64,000 nt of DNA from positions 62,001 through 126,000 of the forward strand of contig JBFWSR010000001.1 in NCBI GenBank assembly GCA_050248275.1. Direction: 5' to 3'. The translations under genes were made by a program, and so were the position numbers. The stretch's first letter is position 1, and every line of letters begins with the position of its first letter. Source of the DNA: CAILZL01 sp050248275 (GTDB lineage Bacteria; Pseudomonadota; Gammaproteobacteria; Steroidobacterales; Steroidobacteraceae). Of the stretch, positions 25,346 through 33,430 are shown one piece after another. The notes beneath the pieces are model-generated. The model was not told the DNA's origin and searched no databases. It saw nothing but the letters and a program-made list of their open reading frames with translations.

Positions 25346-25603
25346 GAGAAACACTGCATCGGATGAATGAAACCTGGACGAATACAGCAAGGCGCATGCC
25401 ACGCACCGCCGGCAACCCGGTAACAATATGTTTTTAAATGAATTCATCGTCATTCTCAACAACCGGCTGGCGCTGGCGCCGTGACAGAATTTGTCGCTAA
25501 GCGACACGCGCCCGATAGCGACCTGGTCAGAGTGAGACTTGGGGCACGCAGCCTGTACCGAACGCCCGGCACCATCGAACACCCACTGAATCGAGTCCGC
25601 GCC

Positions 25604-26023
25604 ATGTCCGAGCATCGCAGTATCGAGTCCGAGGCCTTGCCCAAACGTCGTTTTCTCGACCGCAAATCCAGTACGCCGACGCTGGTGGGCATCGGCAGCC
25701 GCTTTGACGGCGAACTACACTGTACCGGCGACCTGTCCGTGGCTGGTGAAGTGCTGGGCAGGGGTCAGATCGAGGGCATGTTGACCGTGTCGGATACCGG
25801 CAGATGGCAGGGCGTCGTGCAATGTACGCATGCTCTGGTGGCCGGCATCATGGATGGTGAATTGGTGGTAACCGGAAAACTCGAGATACGCAGCACCGCA
25901 CGCATCAAGGGACAGATCAGCGCCCAGCAGGTGGCGATCGCCGAAGGCGCGATGCTGGAAGCCGACATCAATGTGCTCAGCGGCGCGCCCGTGCAGCGAT
26001 TTACGGAAAAGCGCGGCGCTTAA
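25604..26023 (+). CDS. Bactofilin
   Basis: Bactofilin (DUF583) of about 139 aa, a polymer-forming beta-helical cytoskeletal protein. The core VGIGSRFDGELHCTGDLSVA is the family's usual opening, and regularly spaced hydrophobic turns follow (GRGQIEGMLTV, VAGIMDGELVVTGKLEI, ARIKGQISAQQVAIAEGAML). The frame opens at 25481, but the ATG at 25604 suits the family. No peptidoglycan hydrolase, a common partner, is adjacent. Confidence 0.85.
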   Translation: MSEHRSIESEALPKRRFLDRKSSTPTLVGIGSRFDGELHCTGDLSVAGEVLGRGQIEGMLTVSDTGRWQGVVQCTHALVAGIMDGELVVTGKLEIRSTARIKGQISAQQVAIAEGAMLEADINVLSGAPVQRFTEKRGA

Positions 26024-26124
26024 ACCCGGCGCCCGACTGACCGATAAAGCGCTCACATCAAGACATAATCATGCCGTTAAGATAAGCGACTATAACGACT
26101 CCCGATTCTGCACGAGAGGCACGG

Positions 26125-26883
26125 ATGTCAGCCCCCATCGAACCCACCACGCAACTGGTTGCTCATCGCGGCAATGCCCATGAATTCCCGGAAAATACCT
26201 TGCCGGCATTGCGCTCCGCACTGGAGCTGGGCGTCAGACATGTGGAATTCGATGTGCACCTCAGCGCCGATCAGGTGCCGGTGGTGATGCACGACGCCAA
26301 CCTGAAGCGCTGCGCCGGTATCGACCGGGATGCTCTGGAAATGAACTGGAGCGAACTCAGCGCAATCCCGGTGGGCGAAGCCGAACGTTTCGGCGACCGC
26401 TATGCCGATGTCTGCATGCCCTCGCTGGCGCAGATGGTCGAACTACTGGGTAACTTTCCGCAAGCCACTGCTTTCGTAGAACTGAAACGCGCTTCGTTAC
26501 GCAAATTTGGACCGGAGCAGGTGGTGCAGTGTGTATGCGAAATACTGAAACCGGTGGCCAGGCAAGTGGTATTGATCTCGTTCGATCTACCGGCCATCAA
26601 TTACGCCAAACACCACACGCGTCTGCCGGTCGGTTGGGTACTGCCGGAATACAACACGCTATCAGCCATCAAGGCCGAAGCCACGTTGCCGGATTATCTG
26701 TTTTGCGATCGGTTGAAACTGCCCACAGACGGTTCACGACTGTGGCGCGGCCCCTGGCAATGGGCCATCTACGAAGTCACCAGTCGTGACCAGGCGATAC
26801 AACTGACCGCCCGCGGCGCGCAGTTGCTGGAAAGCATGCAGGTACGGCATATGCTGCGCGCGCTACAACAATCCGGCATTTGA
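26125..26883 (+). CDS. ugpQ: Glycerophosphodiester phosphodiesterase
   Basis: Cleaves glycerophosphodiesters to glycerol 3-phosphate and alcohol. 252 aa, no signal peptide, so cytoplasmic like UgpQ. The TIM-barrel metal site is visible in VAHRGNAHEFPENTLPALRS (His, Arg, Glu) and VEFDVHLSADQVPVVMHDAN (Glu, Asp, His); VELKRA follows. It is the first gene of a three-gene operon whose next products use glycerol 3-phosphate or glycerol. Confidence 0.92.
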   Translation: MSAPIEPTTQLVAHRGNAHEFPENTLPALRSALELGVRHVEFDVHLSADQVPVVMHDANLKRCAGIDRDALEMNWSELSAIPVGEAERFGDRYADVCMPSLAQMVELLGNFPQATAFVELKRASLRKFGPEQVVQCVCEILKPVARQVVLISFDLPAINYAKHHTRLPVGWVLPEYNTLSAIKAEATLPDYLFCDRLKLPTDGSRLWRGPWQWAIYEVTSRDQAIQLTARGAQLLESMQVRHMLRALQQSGI

Positions 26884-26902
26884 GCAGGCATCGCAACTCT
26901 TC

Positions 26903-28081
26903 ATGATCGAACATGACCTTATCGTAGTGGGCGCCGGCATTCACGGCGCCGGTGTGGCGCAGGCAGCCGCAGCGGCAGGTCAACGAGTCCTGGTGCTGGA
27001 ACAACAACATCCCGCCTACGGCACTTCCAGTCGTTCCAGCAAACTGATTCATGGCGGCCTGCGTTATCTGGAAAGCGGCCAGTTGCGCCTGGTGCGCGAA
27101 AGCCTGCATGAACGTGCGCTCATGTTGCGCAATGCGCCGGAACTGGTGCAGCTCAAACCTTTTTACATCCCGCTGTACCGGCAAACCCGCCGTCAGCCCT
27201 GGCAGATCCGCGCAGGACTCAGCCTGTATGCGTTGCTGGGCGGCTTCAAACGCGGTTGTCGTTTCGGCAGCATCGCACGCGGTGAGTGGGATCAACTCGA
27301 TGGCCTGAATACTCGTGAGCTGCACCACGTATTCCGTTATTTCGATGCACAAACCGACGATGCATTGCTGACGCGCGCAGTGTTGCGTTCAGCGGAACAG
27401 TTGGGGGCTGAAGTCTGCATGCCCGCCAGACTGACGCATGCCGAACTGCATGCAGAAGGCGTAACCGCCACCTATTTGGAAAACGGACATAGCCGCAGCG
27501 CCCGCGCGCACGTATTGATCAATGCCAGCGGCCCATGGGTCAATCACACGCTGAGCCTGATCACGCCGAAGCAACCGGTACGTCTGATCGAACTGATACA
27601 AGGCACACATCTGATCGTGCCCGGCCAGCTCCAGCGCGGCATTTACTATGTGGAGAGTCCGCGTGATGGCCGCGCCATCTTTGTCATGCCCTGGTATGGA
27701 CAAACCATGATCGGCACCACCGAAACCCGTTATCGCGGCGATCCCGCCCAGGTGCGGCCGCTGCAAACCGAGATCAACTATCTGCTGCAGACCTTGAAGC
27801 ATTATTTCCCGGCATATCAACACGCCACGACGCAAGACATCACGCACAGTTTTGCCGGTCTGCGTGTTCTGCCGGCCGGCAGGGGTCACGCCTTTCATCG
27901 GCCGCGCGAAACCGTGTTCGATGTGGATCGTGAACAGCAACCGCGCCTCCTATCAATCTTCGGCGGCAAACTCACCGGCTGGCGCGCCACTGCCGAAAAG
28001 GTCATGCAGCGTATCGACGCTGTCCTGCCACAACGCACGCAGCGCGCCAACACACGTCGTATCCGCTTGTTGCCAGAGTAA
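26903..28081 (+). CDS. FAD-dependent glycerol-3-phosphate dehydrogenase, short form
   Basis: GlpD-like flavoprotein of 392 aa. The FAD motif is DLIVVGAGIHGAGVAQAAAA, and YGTSSRSSKLIHGGLRYLE is the GlpD signature. MPWYGQTMIGTTETRY and FAGLRVLPAG are also conserved. Typical GlpD has about 500 residues with a C-terminal helical DAO_C domain; here the protein stops soon after the FAD-site GGKLTGWRATAEKVM, so that domain is missing. The stop codon shares its last base with the next start (TAATG). Likely peripheral on the inner membrane, passing electrons to quinone. Confidence 0.87.
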   Translation: MIEHDLIVVGAGIHGAGVAQAAAAAGQRVLVLEQQHPAYGTSSRSSKLIHGGLRYLESGQLRLVRESLHERALMLRNAPELVQLKPFYIPLYRQTRRQPWQIRAGLSLYALLGGFKRGCRFGSIARGEWDQLDGLNTRELHHVFRYFDAQTDDALLTRAVLRSAEQLGAEVCMPARLTHAELHAEGVTATYLENGHSRSARAHVLINASGPWVNHTLSLITPKQPVRLIELIQGTHLIVPGQLQRGIYYVESPRDGRAIFVMPWYGQTMIGTTETRYRGDPAQVRPLQTEINYLLQTLKHYFPAYQHATTQDITHSFAGLRVLPAGRGHAFHRPRETVFDVDREQQPRLLSIFGGKLTGWRATAEKVMQRIDAVLPQRTQRANTRRIRLLPE

Positions 28082-29619
28082 TGCCCGCAGACGATTTGCA
28101 CTTATTGACGGAAGGATTGCGCAGCCTGGCGGCGGAGCTCGGTGCACGCACGCAGACTGAACATGCGCCGTTATGGCTGACGCTGGATCAAGGCGGTCAC
28201 GCCAGTCGCGCCATTGCCTTTGACAACGCCGGCCAGCAAGTGGCGCAGGCTTTTGCGCCCATCGCTACACATCATCCCGACAGCGATCGCATCGAACACG
28301 ATCCGCTGGAGATCGTGCAATCGCTGCGCACGGTGATCGACGATGTGGCCGATTCTCTGGGCGCTGACATCGATCGGGTGCAGGCCGCAGGACTGGCGAC
28401 GCAACGTTCCAGCATTGTCTGCTGGCATGCGCAGTCCGGCGAACCGTTGTCGCCGGTGCTGTCCTGGCAGGACCGGCGCAACACTGCGCTGATTGCGCAA
28501 CTGCAAGCGCATCGCAACGAAATTCAGCAACTCACCGGTCTGGTGCTGTCACCGCATTATGGCGCCAGCAAATTGCGCTGGTGCCTGGATGAACTGCCCG
28601 CCGTACAGGCCGCGTACCGGCAAGGTCAGTTGCACTGCGGACCATTGTCCACTTATCTGCTGCAGGCACTGCTGCTGGAGCGCCCGCATCTGGTCGATCC
28701 GGCCAATGCTTCACGCACGCAACTCTGGTCACCCGCCACCGGTGACTGGTCAGCGCCCTTGCTGGAATGGTTCGGTGTGCCGGGCGTTTGTTTGCCGCAG
28801 AACGTGCCGACGCTGCATCGCTATGGTCACCTGTCTTGCGGTGCCCGGCAGATTCCGCTGCTGGCCTGCACCGGTGATCAGGCGGCCGTACCCTTCGCCA
28901 ACGGCGCGCTGGGTTTGCACAGCATCTACATCAACCTGGGAACAGGCGCCTTTGCGCTGGCGCCGCTGACCGCGGATAGACCGCAAGCCGCGCCGCTGTT
29001 ACGCAGTGTCCTGTATTCGGATGCGCAGCAGATGACCTTTGCTCTGGAAGGCACCGTCAACGGCGCAGCCAGCGCACTGCACTGGCTGGCTGAACGCAGT
29101 GCGCTGGATGTGCAGCGCGCTGCGCTGGCGTTGCGCCGCGAACAAGTGGACAAGCTGTCGATCCCGCTGTTCATCAATGGCATCGGCGGCGTCGGCTCGC
29201 CCTACTGGTTACCGCAAGTCGCTGCGCGATTCATCGCCGACCCCCACGGGGAGGCCGTCGACGATACGGCGCAGTTGGTCGCCGTCATTGAAAGCATTGC
29301 TTTCCTGCTGGCCGCCAATATCGACCTCATGCGCCGGCAGTTGCCGGAGCTGACGCAGCTTGTGATTGGCGGTGGCCTGAGCACTTGCAGCTACCTGTGC
29401 GAATGCATGGCCGATCTCACTCATTTGCCGGTCATCCGTCTGGGCGAACGTGAGCTCACGGCCAGAGGGCTGGCCTATCTCGTTGCCGGCCGGCCGGCAA
29501 TCTGGCTGCCTGACACGCAGACCGCATCGTTCACGCCACAACAAAATGACTCGCTGCTTGCCCGGCAATCGCGCTGGCTGCAGCAGATGAAGCTGCTGCA
29601 ACAAACCGCGCCCGGCTGA
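28081..29619 (+). CDS. FGGY carbohydrate kinase, glycerol-kinase-like
   Basis: FGGY-family kinase of 512 aa. The N-terminal ATPase-like half shows WLTLDQGGHASRAIAF and GLATQRSSIVCWHAQSGEPL, and DRRNTALI resembles GlpK. The C-terminal half carries INLGTGAFALAP and the adenosine site VIGGGLSTCSYLCECMADL. Translation is coupled to the dehydrogenase. By position the substrate is glycerol, but the usual GlpK QSTTSSRAI-like stretch is altered (QGGHASRAI), so another polyol remains possible. Confidence 0.85.
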   Translation: MPADDLHLLTEGLRSLAAELGARTQTEHAPLWLTLDQGGHASRAIAFDNAGQQVAQAFAPIATHHPDSDRIEHDPLEIVQSLRTVIDDVADSLGADIDRVQAAGLATQRSSIVCWHAQSGEPLSPVLSWQDRRNTALIAQLQAHRNEIQQLTGLVLSPHYGASKLRWCLDELPAVQAAYRQGQLHCGPLSTYLLQALLLERPHLVDPANASRTQLWSPATGDWSAPLLEWFGVPGVCLPQNVPTLHRYGHLSCGARQIPLLACTGDQAAVPFANGALGLHSIYINLGTGAFALAPLTADRPQAAPLLRSVLYSDAQQMTFALEGTVNGAASALHWLAERSALDVQRAALALRREQVDKLSIPLFINGIGGVGSPYWLPQVAARFIADPHGEAVDDTAQLVAVIESIAFLLAANIDLMRRQLPELTQLVIGGGLSTCSYLCECMADLTHLPVIRLGERELTARGLAYLVAGRPAIWLPDTQTASFTPQQNDSLLARQSRWLQQMKLLQQTAPG

Positions 29620-29788
29620 ACGCCGCAATCAACCTGCATCAGGTCGCCGATTTTGTGACGCAGTTGCCGTCCTGGCAGCGCTGAAGACTCCCTGCGCTTC
29701 AGCCCTACGGCCCCGAACCGATAACCGATGAAGCATCGCCATGTCTGCTGCAGATATGACGGTAATAAATCTTAATCGGAAGCAGAAC

Positions 29789-30931
29789 ATGGCCTCGTCA
29801 CTATCCATTCGCAAGGGCACCTCACCATCCCGCGACGCGACTGAGGCAGCCCAGGAGCTATATGCCGCGCTGTATCAGCCGGACATCAAGCTGGCGATCT
29901 TTTACTGCACACCTGATTTTGATTTGCCGGTACTCGCTCAGGAACTGCACAAGCTGTTCAAGGACGTCAACCTGATTGGCTGCACCACAGCAGGTGAAAT
30001 TACACCGCAAGGATACCTGGCAGGATCGTTGACCGGCGTCAGCATCGCTTCACCCAACATGGATGTCGCCACCCGATTGATTCCGCTGGAGGGTTTTGAC
30101 AGCAAGACCACCGGCGCCGGCGTCGAGGCATTGTTGCAGCAGATGGTGTCTCGCGACGGCATACCTGCCGGCGCGGCCGATACGTTTGCCTTTCTGTTGA
30201 TCGACGGACTGGCGATGCAGGAGGAACTGGTGGTGAGCTGCATTCACCAGCATCTGCACGGCATCGAGCTGATCGGCGGCTCCGCCGCAGACGACGTGCG
30301 CTTCAGCGCCACCCACCTGTACTACCAGGGACGATTCCAGCAGAACATTGCCTTGTTGAATCTGGTGCGCAGCGATCTGCCATTCGTGGCCTTCCGCACC
30401 CAGCACTTCCTGCCTTCCAAACACCGCATGGTGGTCACCCGCGCCGATCCGGCGCGGCGCGTGGTGTACGAGATCAACGGCTTGCCGGCGGCGCATGAAT
30501 TTGCGCGGCTGGTGGGCATTCCAATCACCGAACTGACGCCGCTGGTGTTCGCCACGCATCCAGTGGTGGTGCGCGTGGGCGGCCAGTACTTCGTGCGCTC
30601 CATCGCCAAGGTGAATGAAGACGACAGCCTGAGCTTTTTCTGCGCCATCGACGAAGGCATCGTGCTGACCATCGCCGAAGGCGTGGACATGGTAGACAAC
30701 TTGCAACAGGCCTTCGATCAGGTGCGCGCCAATCTGGGCGAACCGCAACTGGTGCTGGGCTGCGACTGCATCCTGCGGCGCCTGGAAAGCGAGCGTTCCG
30801 GCATCAAGGAACGCATCGGCAAAATCTTTGCCGCCAACAATGTGATCGGCTTTGCCACTTACGGCGAGCAGTTCAATGCCATGCATGTCAACCAGACCTT
30901 TACCGGCATTGCCATCGGTAACCGGGTCTGA
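29789..30931 (+). CDS. FIST-domain sensor, NosP-like
   Basis: FIST_N plus FIST_C protein, about 380 aa, cytoplasmic. The first domain contains LIGCTTAGEITPQGY and ELIGGSAADDVRF; FIST_C contains AIDEGIVLTIAEGVDMVDNL and VLGCDCILRRLE. The length and the adjacent hybrid kinase are those of NosP, a haem protein that senses nitric oxide and controls a partner kinase. The ATG at 29789 is chosen because GGAAG lies six nt before it; an upstream ATG at 29741 is possible. NosP identity is inferred from context and domain plan; haem binding cannot be seen in sequence. Confidence 0.85.
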   Translation: MASSLSIRKGTSPSRDATEAAQELYAALYQPDIKLAIFYCTPDFDLPVLAQELHKLFKDVNLIGCTTAGEITPQGYLAGSLTGVSIASPNMDVATRLIPLEGFDSKTTGAGVEALLQQMVSRDGIPAGAADTFAFLLIDGLAMQEELVVSCIHQHLHGIELIGGSAADDVRFSATHLYYQGRFQQNIALLNLVRSDLPFVAFRTQHFLPSKHRMVVTRADPARRVVYEINGLPAAHEFARLVGIPITELTPLVFATHPVVVRVGGQYFVRSIAKVNEDDSLSFFCAIDEGIVLTIAEGVDMVDNLQQAFDQVRANLGEPQLVLGCDCILRRLESERSGIKERIGKIFAANNVIGFATYGEQFNAMHVNQTFTGIAIGNRV

Positions 30932-30945
30932 GCTTGAGGCGAATG

Positions 30946-32439
30946 ATGAGCAACCCGCTGCCTCCCGCCTCCGCTGCCGACAGTGAGCTTAACGAGCTCA
31001 GAGCCCGCTGTGCGGAACTCGAAGAACGCCTGGTGCAACTGGGCCGCATCAATGTGGCGCTGATGGATCGCGTCGAGCGCGAGATGGACAAACAAGGCAG
31101 TTCATTCTCGCTGTTCCAGGCGGCCATTGCCCTGGAAAGCAAGATCAATGAACGCACTGCCGCGCTGCAGCAGGCATTGCGCACACAGGAACAGACCAAT
31201 CGCGAACTTCAGGCTTCCAATGAAGCCGCCCAGGCCGCCAACCGCGCCAAGTCGGCATTCCTGGCATCGATGAGTCACGAATTACGCACGCCGATGAATG
31301 GTGTGATCGGCATGAGCGAACTGCTGCTCAGCACCGAGATGAACAGCATGCAGCGCAAGTCGGTCGATACCATCCGTCGTTCGGCGCTGTCGCTGCTGAA
31401 GATACTCAACGACATTCTGGATTTCTCCAAGATCGAAGCCGGCCAGTTGCAGCTTGAGAGCGCCGCTTTCGATCTGCGGCGCACTGCCGACCAGACCCTG
31501 GCCCTGCTGCGGCCACAGATCGACAACAAGGAGCTGCGACTGTTCGTCGACTGGAGCGATGACATCCCCAACAAGGTGATTGGCGATTCCACGCGTTTTG
31601 CGCAAATCGTCACCAACCTGCTGGGCAATGCCCTGAAGTTCACCACCCAGGGTCATATCCGCCTGCGTGTCAAAGTGGCTTCCGAGCACGAACAGTCGCT
31701 GGTCTATCTGTTCGAGATAGAAGATACCGGCATTGGCATCAAGCCCGAGATCATTCCGCGCCTGTTCAACTCATTCACTCAGGCGGACAGTTCCACCACG
31801 CGCCAGTACGGCGGGACGGGACTGGGGCTGGCCATCGTGCGCCGATTGTGCCAACTCATGGGCGGCGACTGTGGCGTGACCAGCGAATACGGCAAGGGCT
31901 CATGCTTCTGGTTTTCTCTCAACCTGCAACGCGATCTGCAGGCGGTCAGTGACGCCGCCAGCGATACTTTCATTGCTTACCTGCCACGCGCGGGATTGAG
32001 CAACGCGGAGCATCGGCCGCAGATCCTGCTGGTCGAGGACAATCCCATCAATCAGGAAGTTGCCAAGGCCCTGCTGGAAACACTGGACTGCGATTGCATC
32101 GTGGCCGAGAACGGCCTGCAGGCCGTTGCCGCACTCACTCAGACGCATGCCTTCGATCTGGTATTGATGGATTGCCAGATGCCGGAACTGGATGGTTATG
32201 AAGCGACCCGGCGCGTACGCCGGTTTGAAAGCACACAGGGGCTGCACGTTCCCATCGTCGCACTGACCGCCAATGCCATGGTGGGCGATCGCGAGCTGTG
32301 TCTCACCGCCGGCATGGATGACTTTCTGAGCAAGCCCTTTCACTTGCATGAGCTGGGGGCGCTGCTGGGCAAATGGTGTCCGGCCCACGCCACGCTCGCC
32401 GAACCGTCTCAACCAACTCGACAGGAGATGCAGGTATGA
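30946..32439 (+). CDS. Hybrid histidine kinase with receiver domain
   Basis: Cytoplasmic hybrid kinase, about 497 aa, no membrane segment. Residues ~15-105 form coiled coils with no sensor domain of their own. HisKA has the phosphoacceptor His in FLASMSHELRTPMNGVIGM; HATPase_c has VTNLLGNALKFT, DTGIGI and YGGTGLGLAIV. The C-terminal REC domain carries the phosphoacceptor Asp in LVLMDCQMPELDGYE and Lys in FLSKPF. Lacking a sensor, it probably takes its signal from the FIST protein upstream, as NahK does from NosP. ATG 30946 has GAGG six nt upstream. It overlaps the HPt gene by ATGA. Confidence 0.92.
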   Translation: MSNPLPPASAADSELNELRARCAELEERLVQLGRINVALMDRVEREMDKQGSSFSLFQAAIALESKINERTAALQQALRTQEQTNRELQASNEAAQAANRAKSAFLASMSHELRTPMNGVIGMSELLLSTEMNSMQRKSVDTIRRSALSLLKILNDILDFSKIEAGQLQLESAAFDLRRTADQTLALLRPQIDNKELRLFVDWSDDIPNKVIGDSTRFAQIVTNLLGNALKFTTQGHIRLRVKVASEHEQSLVYLFEIEDTGIGIKPEIIPRLFNSFTQADSSTTRQYGGTGLGLAIVRRLCQLMGGDCGVTSEYGKGSCFWFSLNLQRDLQAVSDAASDTFIAYLPRAGLSNAEHRPQILLVEDNPINQEVAKALLETLDCDCIVAENGLQAVAALTQTHAFDLVLMDCQMPELDGYEATRRVRRFESTQGLHVPIVALTANAMVGDRELCLTAGMDDFLSKPFHLHELGALLGKWCPAHATLAEPSQPTRQEMQV

Positions 32440-32822
32440 CCCTGGCTCAACTCAACACGGCCACCGCTGCAGAGAATCAGCTTGATCCGCAGCAGATTGC
32501 CCTGTTGCGCAGCTTGCGCAACGGCGCGCTCCTGCCGCAGTTGCTACGCACCTATCGCGACCAGGCCGCCAGGCAGATCGAGGAAATACGCAGCGCAGTC
32601 AATGACGCCGACCACGAGGCTGTGCGTGTGATCGCACATACGCTCAAGTCGGCCAGCTTCAGTATCGGCGCCACGCGCCTCGGCGAACTGTGCGCACAAC
32701 TGGAAGCCAATGCACGACAGCAGGCATTGGACAAAAGTTCATCGCTATGCGATGAACTGGACGAATGTTTTGCAGCGCTGCTGCCGGAAATCACGCAATA
32801 CCTGGCGCCACAAGCACCATGA
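32436..32822 (+). CDS. Histidine phosphotransfer (HPt) protein
   Basis: A 128-aa single-domain HPt protein. The phosphorylatable His is in VRVIAHTLKSASFSIGATRL, the canonical HPt helix. It would move phosphate from the hybrid kinase receiver to the next receiver protein. It overlaps its neighbours on both sides by four nt, so the four products are likely made in step. Confidence 0.9.
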   Translation: MTLAQLNTATAAENQLDPQQIALLRSLRNGALLPQLLRTYRDQAARQIEEIRSAVNDADHEAVRVIAHTLKSASFSIGATRLGELCAQLEANARQQALDKSSSLCDELDECFAALLPEITQYLAPQAP

Positions 32823-33424
32823 ATACTCATATCGACATTAAAGACTGTACCGGCTCCGTACTGGTCGCCGATGACGATGAAACCATCAGGTTGCTGGTCA
32901 GCAGCGTGTTGAGCGACGCCGGTTATCAGGTGCTCACCGCAACCGATGGCGCCGATGCGCTGGAACAGTTCGCCAACAGCAACGTCGACTGCATCGTCAC
33001 CGACGTCAACATGCCGAAGCTCAATGGCTTCGAGCTGTGCGCCATGGTGCGTGTCATGCCGGGCGGCGAGCGGGTGCAGGTCCTGTTCATGACCGGTCAG
33101 GATGACTATGACTCGATTCAGCATGCCTATGAAGCCGGCGCCAATGATTTCGCCATCAAGCACATCAATCCCATCCTGCTGCTGGAACGGGTACGGTTCC
33201 TGTTTCGCGCGCAGAAAATGCAGGATGCGCTGCGTCTGAGCGAACAGCGACTGTCGTATGCACAACGACTGGCCATGATGGGTCATTGGGAACGCACGCT
33301 GGATGGCCGCACCCTGGCCGTATCGACAGTCATCTGCCAGTTGTTGAGCATCGACGACCCACATAAACTGACCTGGCAGACATTGTGCGATCAAACGCAT
33401 CCCGACGATCTGTCGCTGATGTAG
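32819..33424 (+). CDS. Receiver plus first half of PAS domain (amber-truncated signalling protein)
   Basis: 201 residues. The REC domain (~13-130) has the acidic pair LVADDDET, phosphoacceptor Asp in DCIVTDVNMPKLNG, and Lys in DFAIKHIN. A linker helix (LSEQRLSYAQRLAMMGHWER) leads into a PAS_3 domain that stops at the TAG codon at 33422-33424 after HPDDLSLM. The next codons, in the same frame, continue the same PAS domain. So this is the N-terminal part of one REC-PAS-GGDEF-EAL protein cut by a nonsense codon, probably from CAG. The isolated receiver could still take phosphate from the HPt protein. Confidence 0.85.
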   Translation: MNTHIDIKDCTGSVLVADDDETIRLLVSSVLSDAGYQVLTATDGADALEQFANSNVDCIVTDVNMPKLNGFELCAMVRVMPGGERVQVLFMTGQDDYDSIQHAYEAGANDFAIKHINPILLLERVRFLFRAQKMQDALRLSEQRLSYAQRLAMMGHWERTLDGRTLAVSTVICQLLSIDDPHKLTWQTLCDQTHPDDLSLM

Positions 33425-33430
33425 TTGACC

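Noticed and set aside
29620..29788. Possible c-di-GMP riboswitch before the FIST gene
   Set aside because: A weak 7-bp stem is present but none of the conserved aptamer bases; context alone is not enough.
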